Assembly (NCBI GenBank): GCA_016795485.1 | Contig: JAEUHM010000019.1 | Span: 1-64,000, forward strand | Length of the DNA: 64,000 nt | Source of the DNA: Verrucomicrobiaceae bacterium | Lineage (GTDB): Bacteria > Verrucomicrobiota > Verrucomicrobiia > Verrucomicrobiales > Verrucomicrobiaceae | Direction of reading: 5' to 3' | Shown: piece after piece, positions 42,172 to 50,663 of the stretch | Position numbering within the stretch: the stretch's first letter is position 1 | How the letters are laid out: every line of letters begins with the position of its first letter | The notes under the pieces: generated by a model | Seen by the model: the letters and a program-made list of their open reading frames with translations, nothing else | Told to the model about the DNA's origin: nothing | The model's database searches: none | Made by a program: the position numbers and the translations under genes

Positions 42172-43581
42172 ATGAAACTGCCCACACTCATCCTTACCCT
42201 TGCTCTCAGTCTCGCGTCCGCTTTTGCCGCCGCAGACAAGCCGAACATCGTCTTCATCATCTCCGACGATCACGCATGGACGGACTACGGCTTCATGGGC
42301 CACAAGCAGATCGAGACGCCGAATCTGGACAAGCTCTCGGCCCGCAGCGCCTTGTTCTCACGCGGCTATGTGCCCACGGCGCTGTGCCGGCCGGCGCTCG
42401 CCACCTTTGCCAATGGCATGTATTCCCATCAGCATCGCGTCACTGGCAATGATCCGTCTCCATTGCCATTCAATGAGGCCGGGACTAAGGCCAAAGGCAA
42501 AGGACCAGAATTCCCTGCTTACGCCGCGCTGCGTGAAAAGCTCATTGGCAACTTCTACCAGCATCCCGCGCTGCCGAAGCTGCTCGGCGAACAAGGCTAT
42601 CTCAGCCATCAATCCGGCAAATGGTGGGAGGGCGAGCCGAAGCGAGCCGGCTTCACTCATGCCATGACTCGAGGCTTCCCGAATCCCGGCGGCCGCCATG
42701 GCGATGACGGCCTGAAAATCGGACGCGAGGGCATGGAGCCCGTGTTTGAGTTCATCGATCACGCCACCGCGGAGAAAAAACCCTTCTTCCTTTGGTATGC
42801 GCCCTTCATGCCTCACACGCCGCACACACCGCCGGATCGTTTGTTTCAAAAATACAAGGCCAAGGGCATCGAGTCCGATCATGTGGCCCGCTATTACGCC
42901 ATGGTGGAGTGGTTTGATGAGACCTGCGGCCAGCTCATGGACCGCATCGAGCAAAAGGGGCTGATGCAAAACACACTCTTCGTCTATGTCGCCGACAACG
43001 GCTGGATTCAGGACCCGAACAGCCAGGGCTATGCGCCACGCTCCAAACAATCCGCGAATGAGGGCGGCACACGCCAACCGATCATGTTTTCCTGGCCCGG
43101 TGTCATTCAGCCCGGCAATCGCGGCGAGCAGCTCTGCTCCAGCATCGACATCGTGCCCACCGCGCTCGCCGCCGCCGGAGCGCCGGTGCCCGAGGCGCTG
43201 CCGGGGCTCAATCTCCTGCCTATCCTCAAATCCGGCGAGCCTACAGCCCGCAAGGAAGTCTTCGGCGAAACCTTCGCACATGACGTGGCAAACATCGACA
43301 AGCCCGAGGACACGCTGCTTTACCGCTGGGTGGTCGATGGAAAATGGAAGCTGCTGCTCACCTATGACGGCAAGCTCGACCGCTACGCTAGCAGCCATCC
43401 GCGCACCGAGAAGCGCCCGCAGCTCTTCGACCTCCTCGCTGATCCGCATGAGGATGTAAATCTCGCCTCGAAGAATCCCGAAATCGTCCAGCGCCTCGCT
43501 AACAAACTGCAAGCCTGGTGGCCTGTGACCGAACGCCAGGTGCTCACGAAATGGACCGACGAACCCGGCGTGTGGCGCTGA
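42172..43581 (+). CDS. Sulfatase 3 (atypical FGly site CRPAL)
   Basis: 469 residues with a signal peptide (MKLPTLILTLALSLASAFAA). The alkaline-phosphatase-fold motifs are present: NIVFIISDDHAWTDYGF, FLWYAPFMPHTPHTPPDR and VYVADNGWIQDP. The nucleophile position Cys72 lies in LCRPALATFANG; the +4 Arg of the C-x-(P/A)-x-R maturation motif is Leu here and +3 is Ala. The Cys itself and the Pro at +2 are kept. Whether it is converted to formylglycine is uncertain. Other PVC-phylum sulfatases show CRPSL-type sites. It sits between two canonical iduronate-2-sulfatase-like genes. Confidence 0.85.
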   Translation: MKLPTLILTLALSLASAFAAADKPNIVFIISDDHAWTDYGFMGHKQIETPNLDKLSARSALFSRGYVPTALCRPALATFANGMYSHQHRVTGNDPSPLPFNEAGTKAKGKGPEFPAYAALREKLIGNFYQHPALPKLLGEQGYLSHQSGKWWEGEPKRAGFTHAMTRGFPNPGGRHGDDGLKIGREGMEPVFEFIDHATAEKKPFFLWYAPFMPHTPHTPPDRLFQKYKAKGIESDHVARYYAMVEWFDETCGQLMDRIEQKGLMQNTLFVYVADNGWIQDPNSQGYAPRSKQSANEGGTRQPIMFSWPGVIQPGNRGEQLCSSIDIVPTALAAAGAPVPEALPGLNLLPILKSGEPTARKEVFGETFAHDVANIDKPEDTLLYRWVVDGKWKLLLTYDGKLDRYASSHPRTEKRPQLFDLLADPHEDVNLASKNPEIVQRLANKLQAWWPVTERQVLTKWTDEPGVWR

Positions 43582-43637
43582 CAGCAGCACATTGCCGTTT
43601 TGTGCATTGATTCCGCCACTCAGAACCTTCACTCGTC

Positions 43638-45146
43638 ATGAAACACCTCATCCTTCTGCTCATCGGCCTAACGGCATCGCTTTCTGCTGCGGATAAACCC
43701 AATGTACTCTTCATCATCTCCGATGATCTAAACAACTACCTTGGCTGCTACGGTGATCCGCGCGCGAAAACGCCGAACATCGACAAACTCGCCGCCCGCG
43801 GGGTGCGCTTTGACCGCGCCTACTGCACCTTTCCACCCTGCGGCCCAAGCCGGAACTCCATGCTCTGCGGCCTCTACCCGAACAGCACCGGCATTTTGAC
43901 CAATGCGCAAATCTTCCGCCAGACGATCCCATCGCACATCAGCCTCTCGCAGGCTTTCCGGCAAGCAGGCTACTTCGCCGCACGCATCGGCAAGCTTTAC
44001 CACTACAACGTGCCCAAATCCATCGGTACCAACGGCCACGACGATCCCGGCTCTTGGGAGTTAGAACTCAACCCTGCCGGAGTCGATCGACTCGCAGAAG
44101 AATCGAAAATCTTCAGCCTAACGCCCGGACAGTTCGGTGGTACGCTGAGCTGGTATGCATCGCCTGCAGATGACACCCAGCATACCGATGGCATGATGGC
44201 AGCGGATGCCGAATGGGTTCTGGAACGCTGCGGCAAACAAAAGCACCGCCCGTTCTTCCTCGCCGTTGGTTTTTTCCGCCCGCACACACCTTACGTAGCG
44301 CCCAAAGAACCTTACTACAGCTGGTTTCCAGAGGCCGAAATGCCCCTGCATCCAACGATTGATAAGAATCCACCTGAGGTGCCCGCCGCCGCGCTCGGCA
44401 GCTACAAAAAAGAGCAGGACAAGCTCACCGACGATCTCCGCCGCCAGTGCGTGCAGGCCTACTATGCCAGTATCAGCTTCATGGACGCGCAGGTTGGCCG
44501 CGTGGTCGATGCGCTCGACAAAAACGGCCTCGGGGACAACACCATCATCGTCTTCACCAGCGACCATGGTTACCACATGGGCGAGCACGGCCTGTGGCAA
44601 AAGATGAGCCTTTTTGAAGGCAGTGCCCGCGTGCCCCTGCTCATCGTCGCCCCTGGGGTTGGCAAAGGCACCGTCGTAAAAGAGCCTGTCAGCCATCTCG
44701 ACCTTTATCCCACGCTCACCGAGCTGGCCGGAGTCAAGGCGCCCACAAGTTTGCAAGGCCAGAGCCTTGTCCCCATGCTCAAGAATCCCGCTGCCAAAGG
44801 CCGCGGCTGGGCACTCACGCAGGTCAGCCGTGGAGGAGGTGCCAATCGTGCCACCGTCAGCCGTGATCAAGGCTCCGAGGGCAAAATGTTTTTCGGTTAC
44901 AGCCTTCGTACTCCGCGCTGGCGCTACACCGAGTGGGATGAAGGCAAGGCCGGCAGTGAACTCTACGATCACGATAACGACCCCGGCGAGCTCGTGAACC
45001 TCGCCGACAAGCCCGAGCACGCCAAAATCGTTACAGAACTCAGCACCCAACTCCGCGCTGCTGCCAAGACCACCTTCCCCGCTGACGGCAAAACACCTGA
45101 GTTGAAACAAGGCCCCCTCTGGGCACCCAACCTTACCGAGCCATGA
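43638..45146 (+). CDS. Sulfatase 4 (iduronate-2-sulfatase-like)
   Basis: 502 residues with signal peptide (MKHLILLLIGLTASLSAA). Canonical FGly site CGPSR, Cys68. Iduronate-2-sulfatase-type features: NVLFIISDDLNNYLGCYG, FRPHTPYVAPKEPYYSWF, TSDHGYHMGEHGLWQKMSLF and EGSARVPLLI. It is exported and likely cleaves 2-O-sulfate esters on uronic acid or similar residues. Same strand as its neighbours, about 55 bases after sulfatase 3 and 52 before sulfatase 5, so one transcript is plausible. Confidence 0.9.
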   Translation: MKHLILLLIGLTASLSAADKPNVLFIISDDLNNYLGCYGDPRAKTPNIDKLAARGVRFDRAYCTFPPCGPSRNSMLCGLYPNSTGILTNAQIFRQTIPSHISLSQAFRQAGYFAARIGKLYHYNVPKSIGTNGHDDPGSWELELNPAGVDRLAEESKIFSLTPGQFGGTLSWYASPADDTQHTDGMMAADAEWVLERCGKQKHRPFFLAVGFFRPHTPYVAPKEPYYSWFPEAEMPLHPTIDKNPPEVPAAALGSYKKEQDKLTDDLRRQCVQAYYASISFMDAQVGRVVDALDKNGLGDNTIIVFTSDHGYHMGEHGLWQKMSLFEGSARVPLLIVAPGVGKGTVVKEPVSHLDLYPTLTELAGVKAPTSLQGQSLVPMLKNPAAKGRGWALTQVSRGGGANRATVSRDQGSEGKMFFGYSLRTPRWRYTEWDEGKAGSELYDHDNDPGELVNLADKPEHAKIVTELSTQLRAAAKTTFPADGKTPELKQGPLWAPNLTEP

Positions 45147-45198
45147 TCAGAATCGTCCGTCTCAACCAAAGGATCTTTAGCATACTCCTCCAAGCATC

Positions 45199-46644
45199 AT
45201 GACTCGACCTTTTCTCGCCGCCCTTTGCCTGATGTGGGCAGGGTCTTCATTCGCCAATGAATCACGCCCCAACATATTGTTCTTCTTTGCTGACGATCAG
45301 CGCTATGACACCCTGAGTTGTGCGGGACATCCGGTCGTGCAAACGCCTAACATTGATGCGCTTGCCGAAAAGGGAGTGAGGTTTAGCAATGCTCACGTCA
45401 CAACTGCCGTCTGCTGGGTGAGCCGCGCCGTAGTTTTCACCGGACAGTGGGCAAGGTCTCATGTACAGCGGAATGCGGTGCCAAAAGTGAAGCCTGATGC
45501 CGTGACAACTCTTTACCCACTTCAGCTTCGTAAAGCTGGTTATCGGACAGGGCACTTCGGCAAATGGCACTTCATGGGCCCAGCGGATTTTAAGCCGGAA
45601 GAGCAGTTTGATGCGTTTGAGCAAATTGGTCGCAATCCCTACATCAAGACGCTTCCTGACGGCACCAAACGTCATGAGACCGACATTGTTTGTGATCGCG
45701 GCATCTCATTTCTCAAAGAACAGTCCAAAGACAAACCCTTCTGTTTGCAGTTGTCATTCAATGCGGCACATGCTGAAGACGGTGACAAGAGGCCAGGTAT
45801 TGGGCATTATCCTTGGCCTTCATCCACGGATGGGATGTATGAAGATCGCAGCATCCCTCCGCCACGATTGGGAGCGTCTAACATCTTTGAAGCACATCCA
45901 CAGTTCTTAAAAGATAGCATCAACCGCGAGCGATTCTTTTGGGGTTACGACACACCAGAAAAGTACGAAACGAACGTACGCGCTTATTATCGGATGATCA
46001 GTGGCATCGACAAGGGAATCGCGCGTGTGCTTGCCGTGCTGGAGCAAACAGGTCTGGCTGACAACACCATCGTCGTCTACTCGGCGGACAATGGCTACTA
46101 TCTGGGAGATCGTGGATTCCAGGGCAAGTGGTCGCACTACGAGGAGTCGCTGCGTGTTCCAATGGTCATCTATGATCCGCGCCTTTCAAAGGAGAGACGA
46201 GGCAAAGTGCTAGATGAACTTGTTCTCAATGTTGACCTGCCAGCCACATTCTTGGATTGGGCAAAAGCGGAGCGTCCAGCATCGTATCAAGGCCGAAGTA
46301 TTGCGACACTTCTCGATGGTAGTGGTGGCGACAAGCCATGGCGCTCTCACTTCTTCTGTGAGCATCTCGACTTAGCCCCGACACTGACGTGGGAAGGTAT
46401 CCGTGACTCGCGCTACGTGTATGCTCGTTACTTCGATCAACAGCCAGCGTATGAGTTTCTTCATGATCTGCAAAAAGATCCAGACGAACTAACGAACGTG
46501 GCAAGCGATCCAGCACATGCGGCCGCTTTGACCAAAATGCGTGAGCTCTGTGATGCGGAAATGAGTGCGCGAGGTGGAGCCATGCCTCCCTTGGAACAAC
46601 GCGGACCTGGGAAGCAAGGGAAGGGCAGGGGCAAGAAGAAGTGA
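45199..46644 (+). CDS. Sulfatase 5 (atypical FGly site CWVSR)
   Basis: 481 residues with signal peptide (MTRPFLAALCLMWAGSSFAN). Sulfatase core: NILFFFADDQRYDTLSCAGH, HFGKWHFMGPAD, YSADNGYYLGDRGFQGKWSH and EESLRVPMVI. The nucleophile Cys72 lies in CWVSR: Arg at +4 and Ser at +3 fit, but +2 is Val instead of Pro/Ala, so formylglycine formation is uncertain. The C-terminus is a basic tail (GKQGKGRGKKK). Codon use is less GC-biased than in sulfatases 2-4, suggesting a separate origin. It ends 15 bases before the convergent sulfatase 6. Confidence 0.88.
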   Translation: MTRPFLAALCLMWAGSSFANESRPNILFFFADDQRYDTLSCAGHPVVQTPNIDALAEKGVRFSNAHVTTAVCWVSRAVVFTGQWARSHVQRNAVPKVKPDAVTTLYPLQLRKAGYRTGHFGKWHFMGPADFKPEEQFDAFEQIGRNPYIKTLPDGTKRHETDIVCDRGISFLKEQSKDKPFCLQLSFNAAHAEDGDKRPGIGHYPWPSSTDGMYEDRSIPPPRLGASNIFEAHPQFLKDSINRERFFWGYDTPEKYETNVRAYYRMISGIDKGIARVLAVLEQTGLADNTIVVYSADNGYYLGDRGFQGKWSHYEESLRVPMVIYDPRLSKERRGKVLDELVLNVDLPATFLDWAKAERPASYQGRSIATLLDGSGGDKPWRSHFFCEHLDLAPTLTWEGIRDSRYVYARYFDQQPAYEFLHDLQKDPDELTNVASDPAHAAALTKMRELCDAEMSARGGAMPPLEQRGPGKQGKGRGKKK

Positions 46645-46659
46645 GGAGTTCCGCTGAGG

Positions 46660-48120
46660 TCACTCAGCCAGAAGTCCGTATGACCGCAACCACCAGTCGA
46701 GTCGCTCTTCATCGGAGGGCTGCGTCTTCTTGACGCGGTTTCTCCATGTGCGCTCGTAATCCGCACGCTTGTCCTTTTGAATCACCTCCATCGAGGGTTC
46801 GGTTGTAGGATCACCATGAACACCTTTGTCACCACTGGTTTTGATCCAGTCGTCCAATGACGAACGCAACTCCGCTATGACTTCGTTTGAGCGGGGGTCT
46901 TTGGCTACATTGTGAATGCCAAGCGGATCAGTGGTAAGCTCAAACAACTCCCACTCGGGACGCTCTGGAGTTAGCCATTGTTCCTGAAACGAGTCGAGCG
47001 CATGCTGTTTATGCAGCACACGCAGAAGGGGCATACCTGGATAGCTTGCTTCTTTGTAACCAGACCAATTGAGCCTCGAGAGTTGCGGCTGGAAATGACG
47101 CACAAGCCAACTGCGCTCAGTGATGACCGCCCGAATACGATCCATCGCATCACCACAGCGATCACGCGCTGCAAAGAGGCGTGTGCGCTCAGGGAAGGTA
47201 TTCCCAAGTAGAGGACGTCCTTCCATCCAAGCGGGAATCGGCAAACCTGCCAACTCAAGCATAGATGGTGCGAGATCAATCAAGCTCACAAGGCGTTCCT
47301 CTACACCGCCAGGGTCAATCTTTGGCCCGTGCACAATCAGCGGAACTTGGAGCCCCTCTACACTCAACCATTGCTTGCCCCAGGGCATAGGCCGCCCGTG
47401 ATCGGCAAAGAACACGACAATCGTGTTATCCAGCACTCCTTCGTTACGGAGTTGCTGGAGGATGGTTCCCACACGTTCATCAACGACTTCCACACTTCGG
47501 TGATAAGCATACCAATCACGGCGAATGAGCGGATGGTCGGGGTAGTTCGGCGGGAGTTCGATGGCCTTTAACTTTGCCTCTTCGAATGCCTCGGGAATCG
47601 GGAAGGGCCGATGTGGCTCCGTTATTTGAAATTGAGCAAAGAAGGGCTGTCCGGTCTTACGTTTCCGCCAGTCGTTGCCGTCAAACATCGTCTCGGGATC
47701 ATGAGCGAAGTTGTAATGGGTTTTTCCTTTCTTGATCGATTTGCCGCTCCGCTCAGATCCGGGAGCCGCAGCATTTGTCACAAACCAACCAGCTTCACGA
47801 AGAAGAGTCGGTAGTGATTTGTAAGGCGGTGGTAACGGTTGAGGGTTCTCGACATCGTGCGGGTGCAATCCTGTGGTCGTCTGATAACAGCCGAGAATGA
47901 AGGCAGAGCGCGATGAACTGCACACTGGCGCTGAGGAGTACGCACGGGTGTATCGCCGCCCGTCCGCCGCGAGTTGATCCAGGTGTGGTGTTTGCACCTG
48001 AGCCACGCTGTAAGCACCGGTGTCTGGCGACATGTCATCGGCGATGATCCAGACCAAATTGGGTGGCGAGGCAAACGCACAAGACGTAGCTAGCAGCACT
48101 ACAGAGATGAGTTTGTTCAT
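46660..48120 (-). CDS. Sulfatase 6 (sulfamidase-like, atypical FGly site CSSSR)
   Basis: 486 residues with a short signal peptide (MNKLISVVLLATSCAFAS). The pattern LVWIIADDMSPDTGAYSVAQ and CYQTTTGLHPHD resembles N-sulfoglucosamine sulfohydrolase-like (S1_8) enzymes. Later motifs are FQITEPHRPFPIPEAF, FFADHGRPMPWGKQWL and EGLQVPLIVHG. The FGly-site Cys67 is in CSSSR, with Ser instead of Pro/Ala at +2. The gene is on the minus strand, 15 bases upstream of an esterase gene with which it is likely co-transcribed (esterase downstream of it would read 48136; the sulfatase lies 3' of that). The order on the transcript is esterase then sulfatase. Confidence 0.88.
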   Translation of the reverse strand: MNKLISVVLLATSCAFASPPNLVWIIADDMSPDTGAYSVAQVQTPHLDQLAADGRRYTRAYSSAPVCSSSRSAFILGCYQTTTGLHPHDVENPQPLPPPYKSLPTLLREAGWFVTNAAAPGSERSGKSIKKGKTHYNFAHDPETMFDGNDWRKRKTGQPFFAQFQITEPHRPFPIPEAFEEAKLKAIELPPNYPDHPLIRRDWYAYHRSVEVVDERVGTILQQLRNEGVLDNTIVVFFADHGRPMPWGKQWLSVEGLQVPLIVHGPKIDPGGVEERLVSLIDLAPSMLELAGLPIPAWMEGRPLLGNTFPERTRLFAARDRCGDAMDRIRAVITERSWLVRHFQPQLSRLNWSGYKEASYPGMPLLRVLHKQHALDSFQEQWLTPERPEWELFELTTDPLGIHNVAKDPRSNEVIAELRSSLDDWIKTSGDKGVHGDPTTEPSMEVIQKDKRADYERTWRNRVKKTQPSDEERLDWWLRSYGLLAE

Positions 48121-48135
48121 GAGAGCTTGGCTGAA

Positions 48136-49059
48136 TCAAGGGCGATGCTTGTCGAAAGTCGTTTGGTGATGACGCATGATTTCATCACCTTTGACGTCAT
48201 AACTGCCAGTCGCCGTGTGTGGCACATCAGGTATGGAGAGAAACTCGTGAGCGATCCCCAAACGCCTCAAGTACGCCGAGTAGAGTTGGTTGTGCTCGTA
48301 GTTGAAGCACTTCGTCCCATCCCAGATCAGAATGTTAAGCGCGGGTCGATCTTTGCGCTCTATGTAAGTTTTTGCTAGGTCCCATGCGTTGTATCCCAGC
48401 GGGAGAAAGCGCAGAGAATCACTCTCATAGCCCTCATTTTCCTGAATGTGCTTCTCGGGCCCATACCCGGAGCCGCCTGGAGCAACGGAGAGGAACAACT
48501 CCGGGTGCTTGAACATGATGCGCGTGGTGCCACGACCTCCTTGAGAGTAACCTTCAAGCGCCCGGCCTTCTCGAGAGCCCCATGTGCGGTAGTTTGAGTC
48601 GATGTGTGGAATCAACTCGTTCACAAACACGCTCTCGCCCATTCCCTGGGGCATCTCCGGCATGTCATACCAACTAACCGGACCACCGTTCGGGAAAACG
48701 TAGATCGTTGGCTTGATTGTGCCCTTCTTGATCGCGGCATCCACGTAGCTTGCGAGCCTAACGGCCTTGTTTTCAGCTCCAGGGCGACCTCCATGCAGAT
48801 GATAGACAACAGGATACCTCACCTGATCCGAATCGTAGCCCGGCGGCAAGTAAATGTAATAGCCCACCTCTATACCCATTGAAGCGCTCTTGAACGTGGC
48901 GTGCTTGGTAGTGGCAGGCAGCAGTTTTTTGGCCCAATCCGCACTCTGCATTGGCGAGACCCAGGAGAATGTGGCCGAAGTGACAGCCTTGGGCTTCTTT
49001 GTTTCCTGAGCGGCACAAAGCGAGACCAGTAGAAGGAAGGTGAGAAGCGCGTGTTTCAT
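48136..49059 (-). CDS. Exported esterase (esterase D / feruloyl esterase-like)
   Basis: 307 residues from the ATG at 49059, which starts a signal peptide (MKHALLTFLLLVSLCAAQ); the longer frame to 49101 lacks one. It is an alpha/beta hydrolase of the esterase D/enterochelin esterase type: LPPGYDSDQVRYPVVYHLHG (oxyanion HG-G), the nucleophile elbow GYSQGG with Ser172, and a likely catalytic His in IPDVPHTATGSY. Such enzymes remove acyl, feruloyl or acetyl groups from polysaccharides. It precedes sulfatase 6 on the same transcript and is divergent from sulfatase 7. Removing ester groups would help desulfation of a decorated glycan; this is inference. Confidence 0.85.
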   Translation of the reverse strand: MKHALLTFLLLVSLCAAQETKKPKAVTSATFSWVSPMQSADWAKKLLPATTKHATFKSASMGIEVGYYIYLPPGYDSDQVRYPVVYHLHGGRPGAENKAVRLASYVDAAIKKGTIKPTIYVFPNGGPVSWYDMPEMPQGMGESVFVNELIPHIDSNYRTWGSREGRALEGYSQGGRGTTRIMFKHPELFLSVAPGGSGYGPEKHIQENEGYESDSLRFLPLGYNAWDLAKTYIERKDRPALNILIWDGTKCFNYEHNQLYSAYLRRLGIAHEFLSIPDVPHTATGSYDVKGDEIMRHHQTTFDKHRP

Positions 49060-49164
49060 CGGACAGCATCCGGTAACGAACTTCGGCGATAAATCACACA
49101 TAAACCCGAATGCTTCCGCGATTCAGGAAAAGACGCGAGGAAAGGCTCGTTTTGACTGAGCATC

Positions 49165-50652
49165 ATGCGTCCACTCATCACTTTGTTTGCTCTCGCCGCG
49201 CTCTCATCAAGCGCTTCGGTGATGGCCCAGCCGCCCCAGCCTAACTTCATCGTGTGCATTGCAGACGATATTAGCTTTGACGACTTTGGTTGTTACGGAA
49301 GCAAGTGCGCTAGGACGCCACGTATTGATGGATTGGCAGCCAGAGGGATGAAGTTCACAGAGGCCTATCTTACCGCTAGCAGTTGTAGTCCTAGCCGATC
49401 TAGTATCATCACTGGACGCTATCCGCACAACAATGGCCCAGCAGCCGAACTGCACCAACCGATTGCCGCACACCTTCCTTGGCTGCCAGGAGTCTTGCGT
49501 GAAGCGGGTTACTTCACAGCCATCGTCGGCAAGAATCACATGTCGCGCATGGGTGCCCCCGTCGGAGCAGAGACTTGGGATGTCATTGATGCTGGAACGG
49601 CACCTGACAACCATGGGGGCGAGTCGCGATGGGCTGAAACCATCGCAAAGAGGCCAAAAGACAAGCCCTTCTTCTTCTGGTTTGCGTCATTGGACGCACA
49701 TCGTGATTGGGAGGCAGAAGGTGAGTGGAATGAGGCTCTGTATGGCCCAAAAAATCGCCCACAGGACATCATTGTGCCGCCATTTCTCGCTGATGACGAA
49801 GCGACCCGTGTCGATTTGACTTCCTATCACAATGAGATCACGAGGTTTGATTACTATGTTGGGAAAGTAGCGGACACGCTAAGTGAAGAGGGCATTCTTG
49901 ATAACACCATTTTGGTGGTGCTCGCCGACAACGGACGTCCGTTCCCTCGTGCCAAGACGCGCTTGCATGACTCAGGGATGAAAACTGCACTTGTGGCTCA
50001 TTGGCCAGCCGGAATCGCTAAGGCGGGGAGCGCTTGTGCAAGTTTGGTCAGTGTCATCGACATTGCGCCCACATTGCTTCAGGCGGCTGGAGTGACTGCA
50101 CCACCGAGCTTTCAGGGCGTGAGTTTCTTGCCTCTCTTCAAGGATACCCAGGTCGTGACGAGGAAGTACGCTTTCTCCGAGCACAATTGGCATGACTACG
50201 AGGCTCACGGTCGCAGCGTGAGAAGTGGAGGATGGCTTTACATTCGCAATCAACGACCCGGGTTGGCCTGGCAAGGACCTGCGGACTCGGTTCGTTCGCC
50301 ATCCCATGTCGCACTCAAAGCTCTCCGCGATGCAAATCGTCTCACCCCAGCTCAGGCAGATGTGTTTCTTGCTCCACGTCCTGCGGAGGAGCTTTACCAG
50401 ACAGCGGATGATCCGCTTCAGTTGAACAATCTCGCGTCTAGCGCTGAGCATCGCGAGACCAGAGCGAGGCTTTCTGCGCTGCTTGACTCTTGGATTGAGG
50501 AGACGGGAGATGCTGCTCCTGATCAGCTTACGCCCGATGGTTTTGATCGCGAATCCGGTCGGCCAGTTAGCAAAAAAAAGCAGACCAAACGTGGCGATTA
50601 TCCAGGTTTGCCGAAGAACGCAGCAAGCTTGAACGCTCCGGGCCCACGTTAA
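49165..50652 (+). CDS. Sulfatase 7 (S1_8-like)
   Basis: 495 residues with signal peptide (MRPLITLFALAALSSSASVM). Canonical FGly site CSPSR, Cys74. Further motifs: NFIVCIADDISFDDFGCYGS, RYPHNNGPAAELHQP, IVGKNHMSRMGAP, FWFASLDAHRDWEAEG and VLADNGRPFPRAKTRLHDSG. The set resembles sulfamidase/S1_8-type enzymes, as in sulfatase 6. It ends with a Lys-rich tail region (SKKKQTKRGDYPG). Codon use is moderately AT-richer than in sulfatases 2-4. The start lies 105 bases from the divergent esterase gene, and the stop is 11 bases before sulfatase 8. Confidence 0.9.
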   Translation: MRPLITLFALAALSSSASVMAQPPQPNFIVCIADDISFDDFGCYGSKCARTPRIDGLAARGMKFTEAYLTASSCSPSRSSIITGRYPHNNGPAAELHQPIAAHLPWLPGVLREAGYFTAIVGKNHMSRMGAPVGAETWDVIDAGTAPDNHGGESRWAETIAKRPKDKPFFFWFASLDAHRDWEAEGEWNEALYGPKNRPQDIIVPPFLADDEATRVDLTSYHNEITRFDYYVGKVADTLSEEGILDNTILVVLADNGRPFPRAKTRLHDSGMKTALVAHWPAGIAKAGSACASLVSVIDIAPTLLQAAGVTAPPSFQGVSFLPLFKDTQVVTRKYAFSEHNWHDYEAHGRSVRSGGWLYIRNQRPGLAWQGPADSVRSPSHVALKALRDANRLTPAQADVFLAPRPAEELYQTADDPLQLNNLASSAEHRETRARLSALLDSWIEETGDAAPDQLTPDGFDRESGRPVSKKKQTKRGDYPGLPKNAASLNAPGPR

Positions 50653-50663
50653 ATCCTTTAATC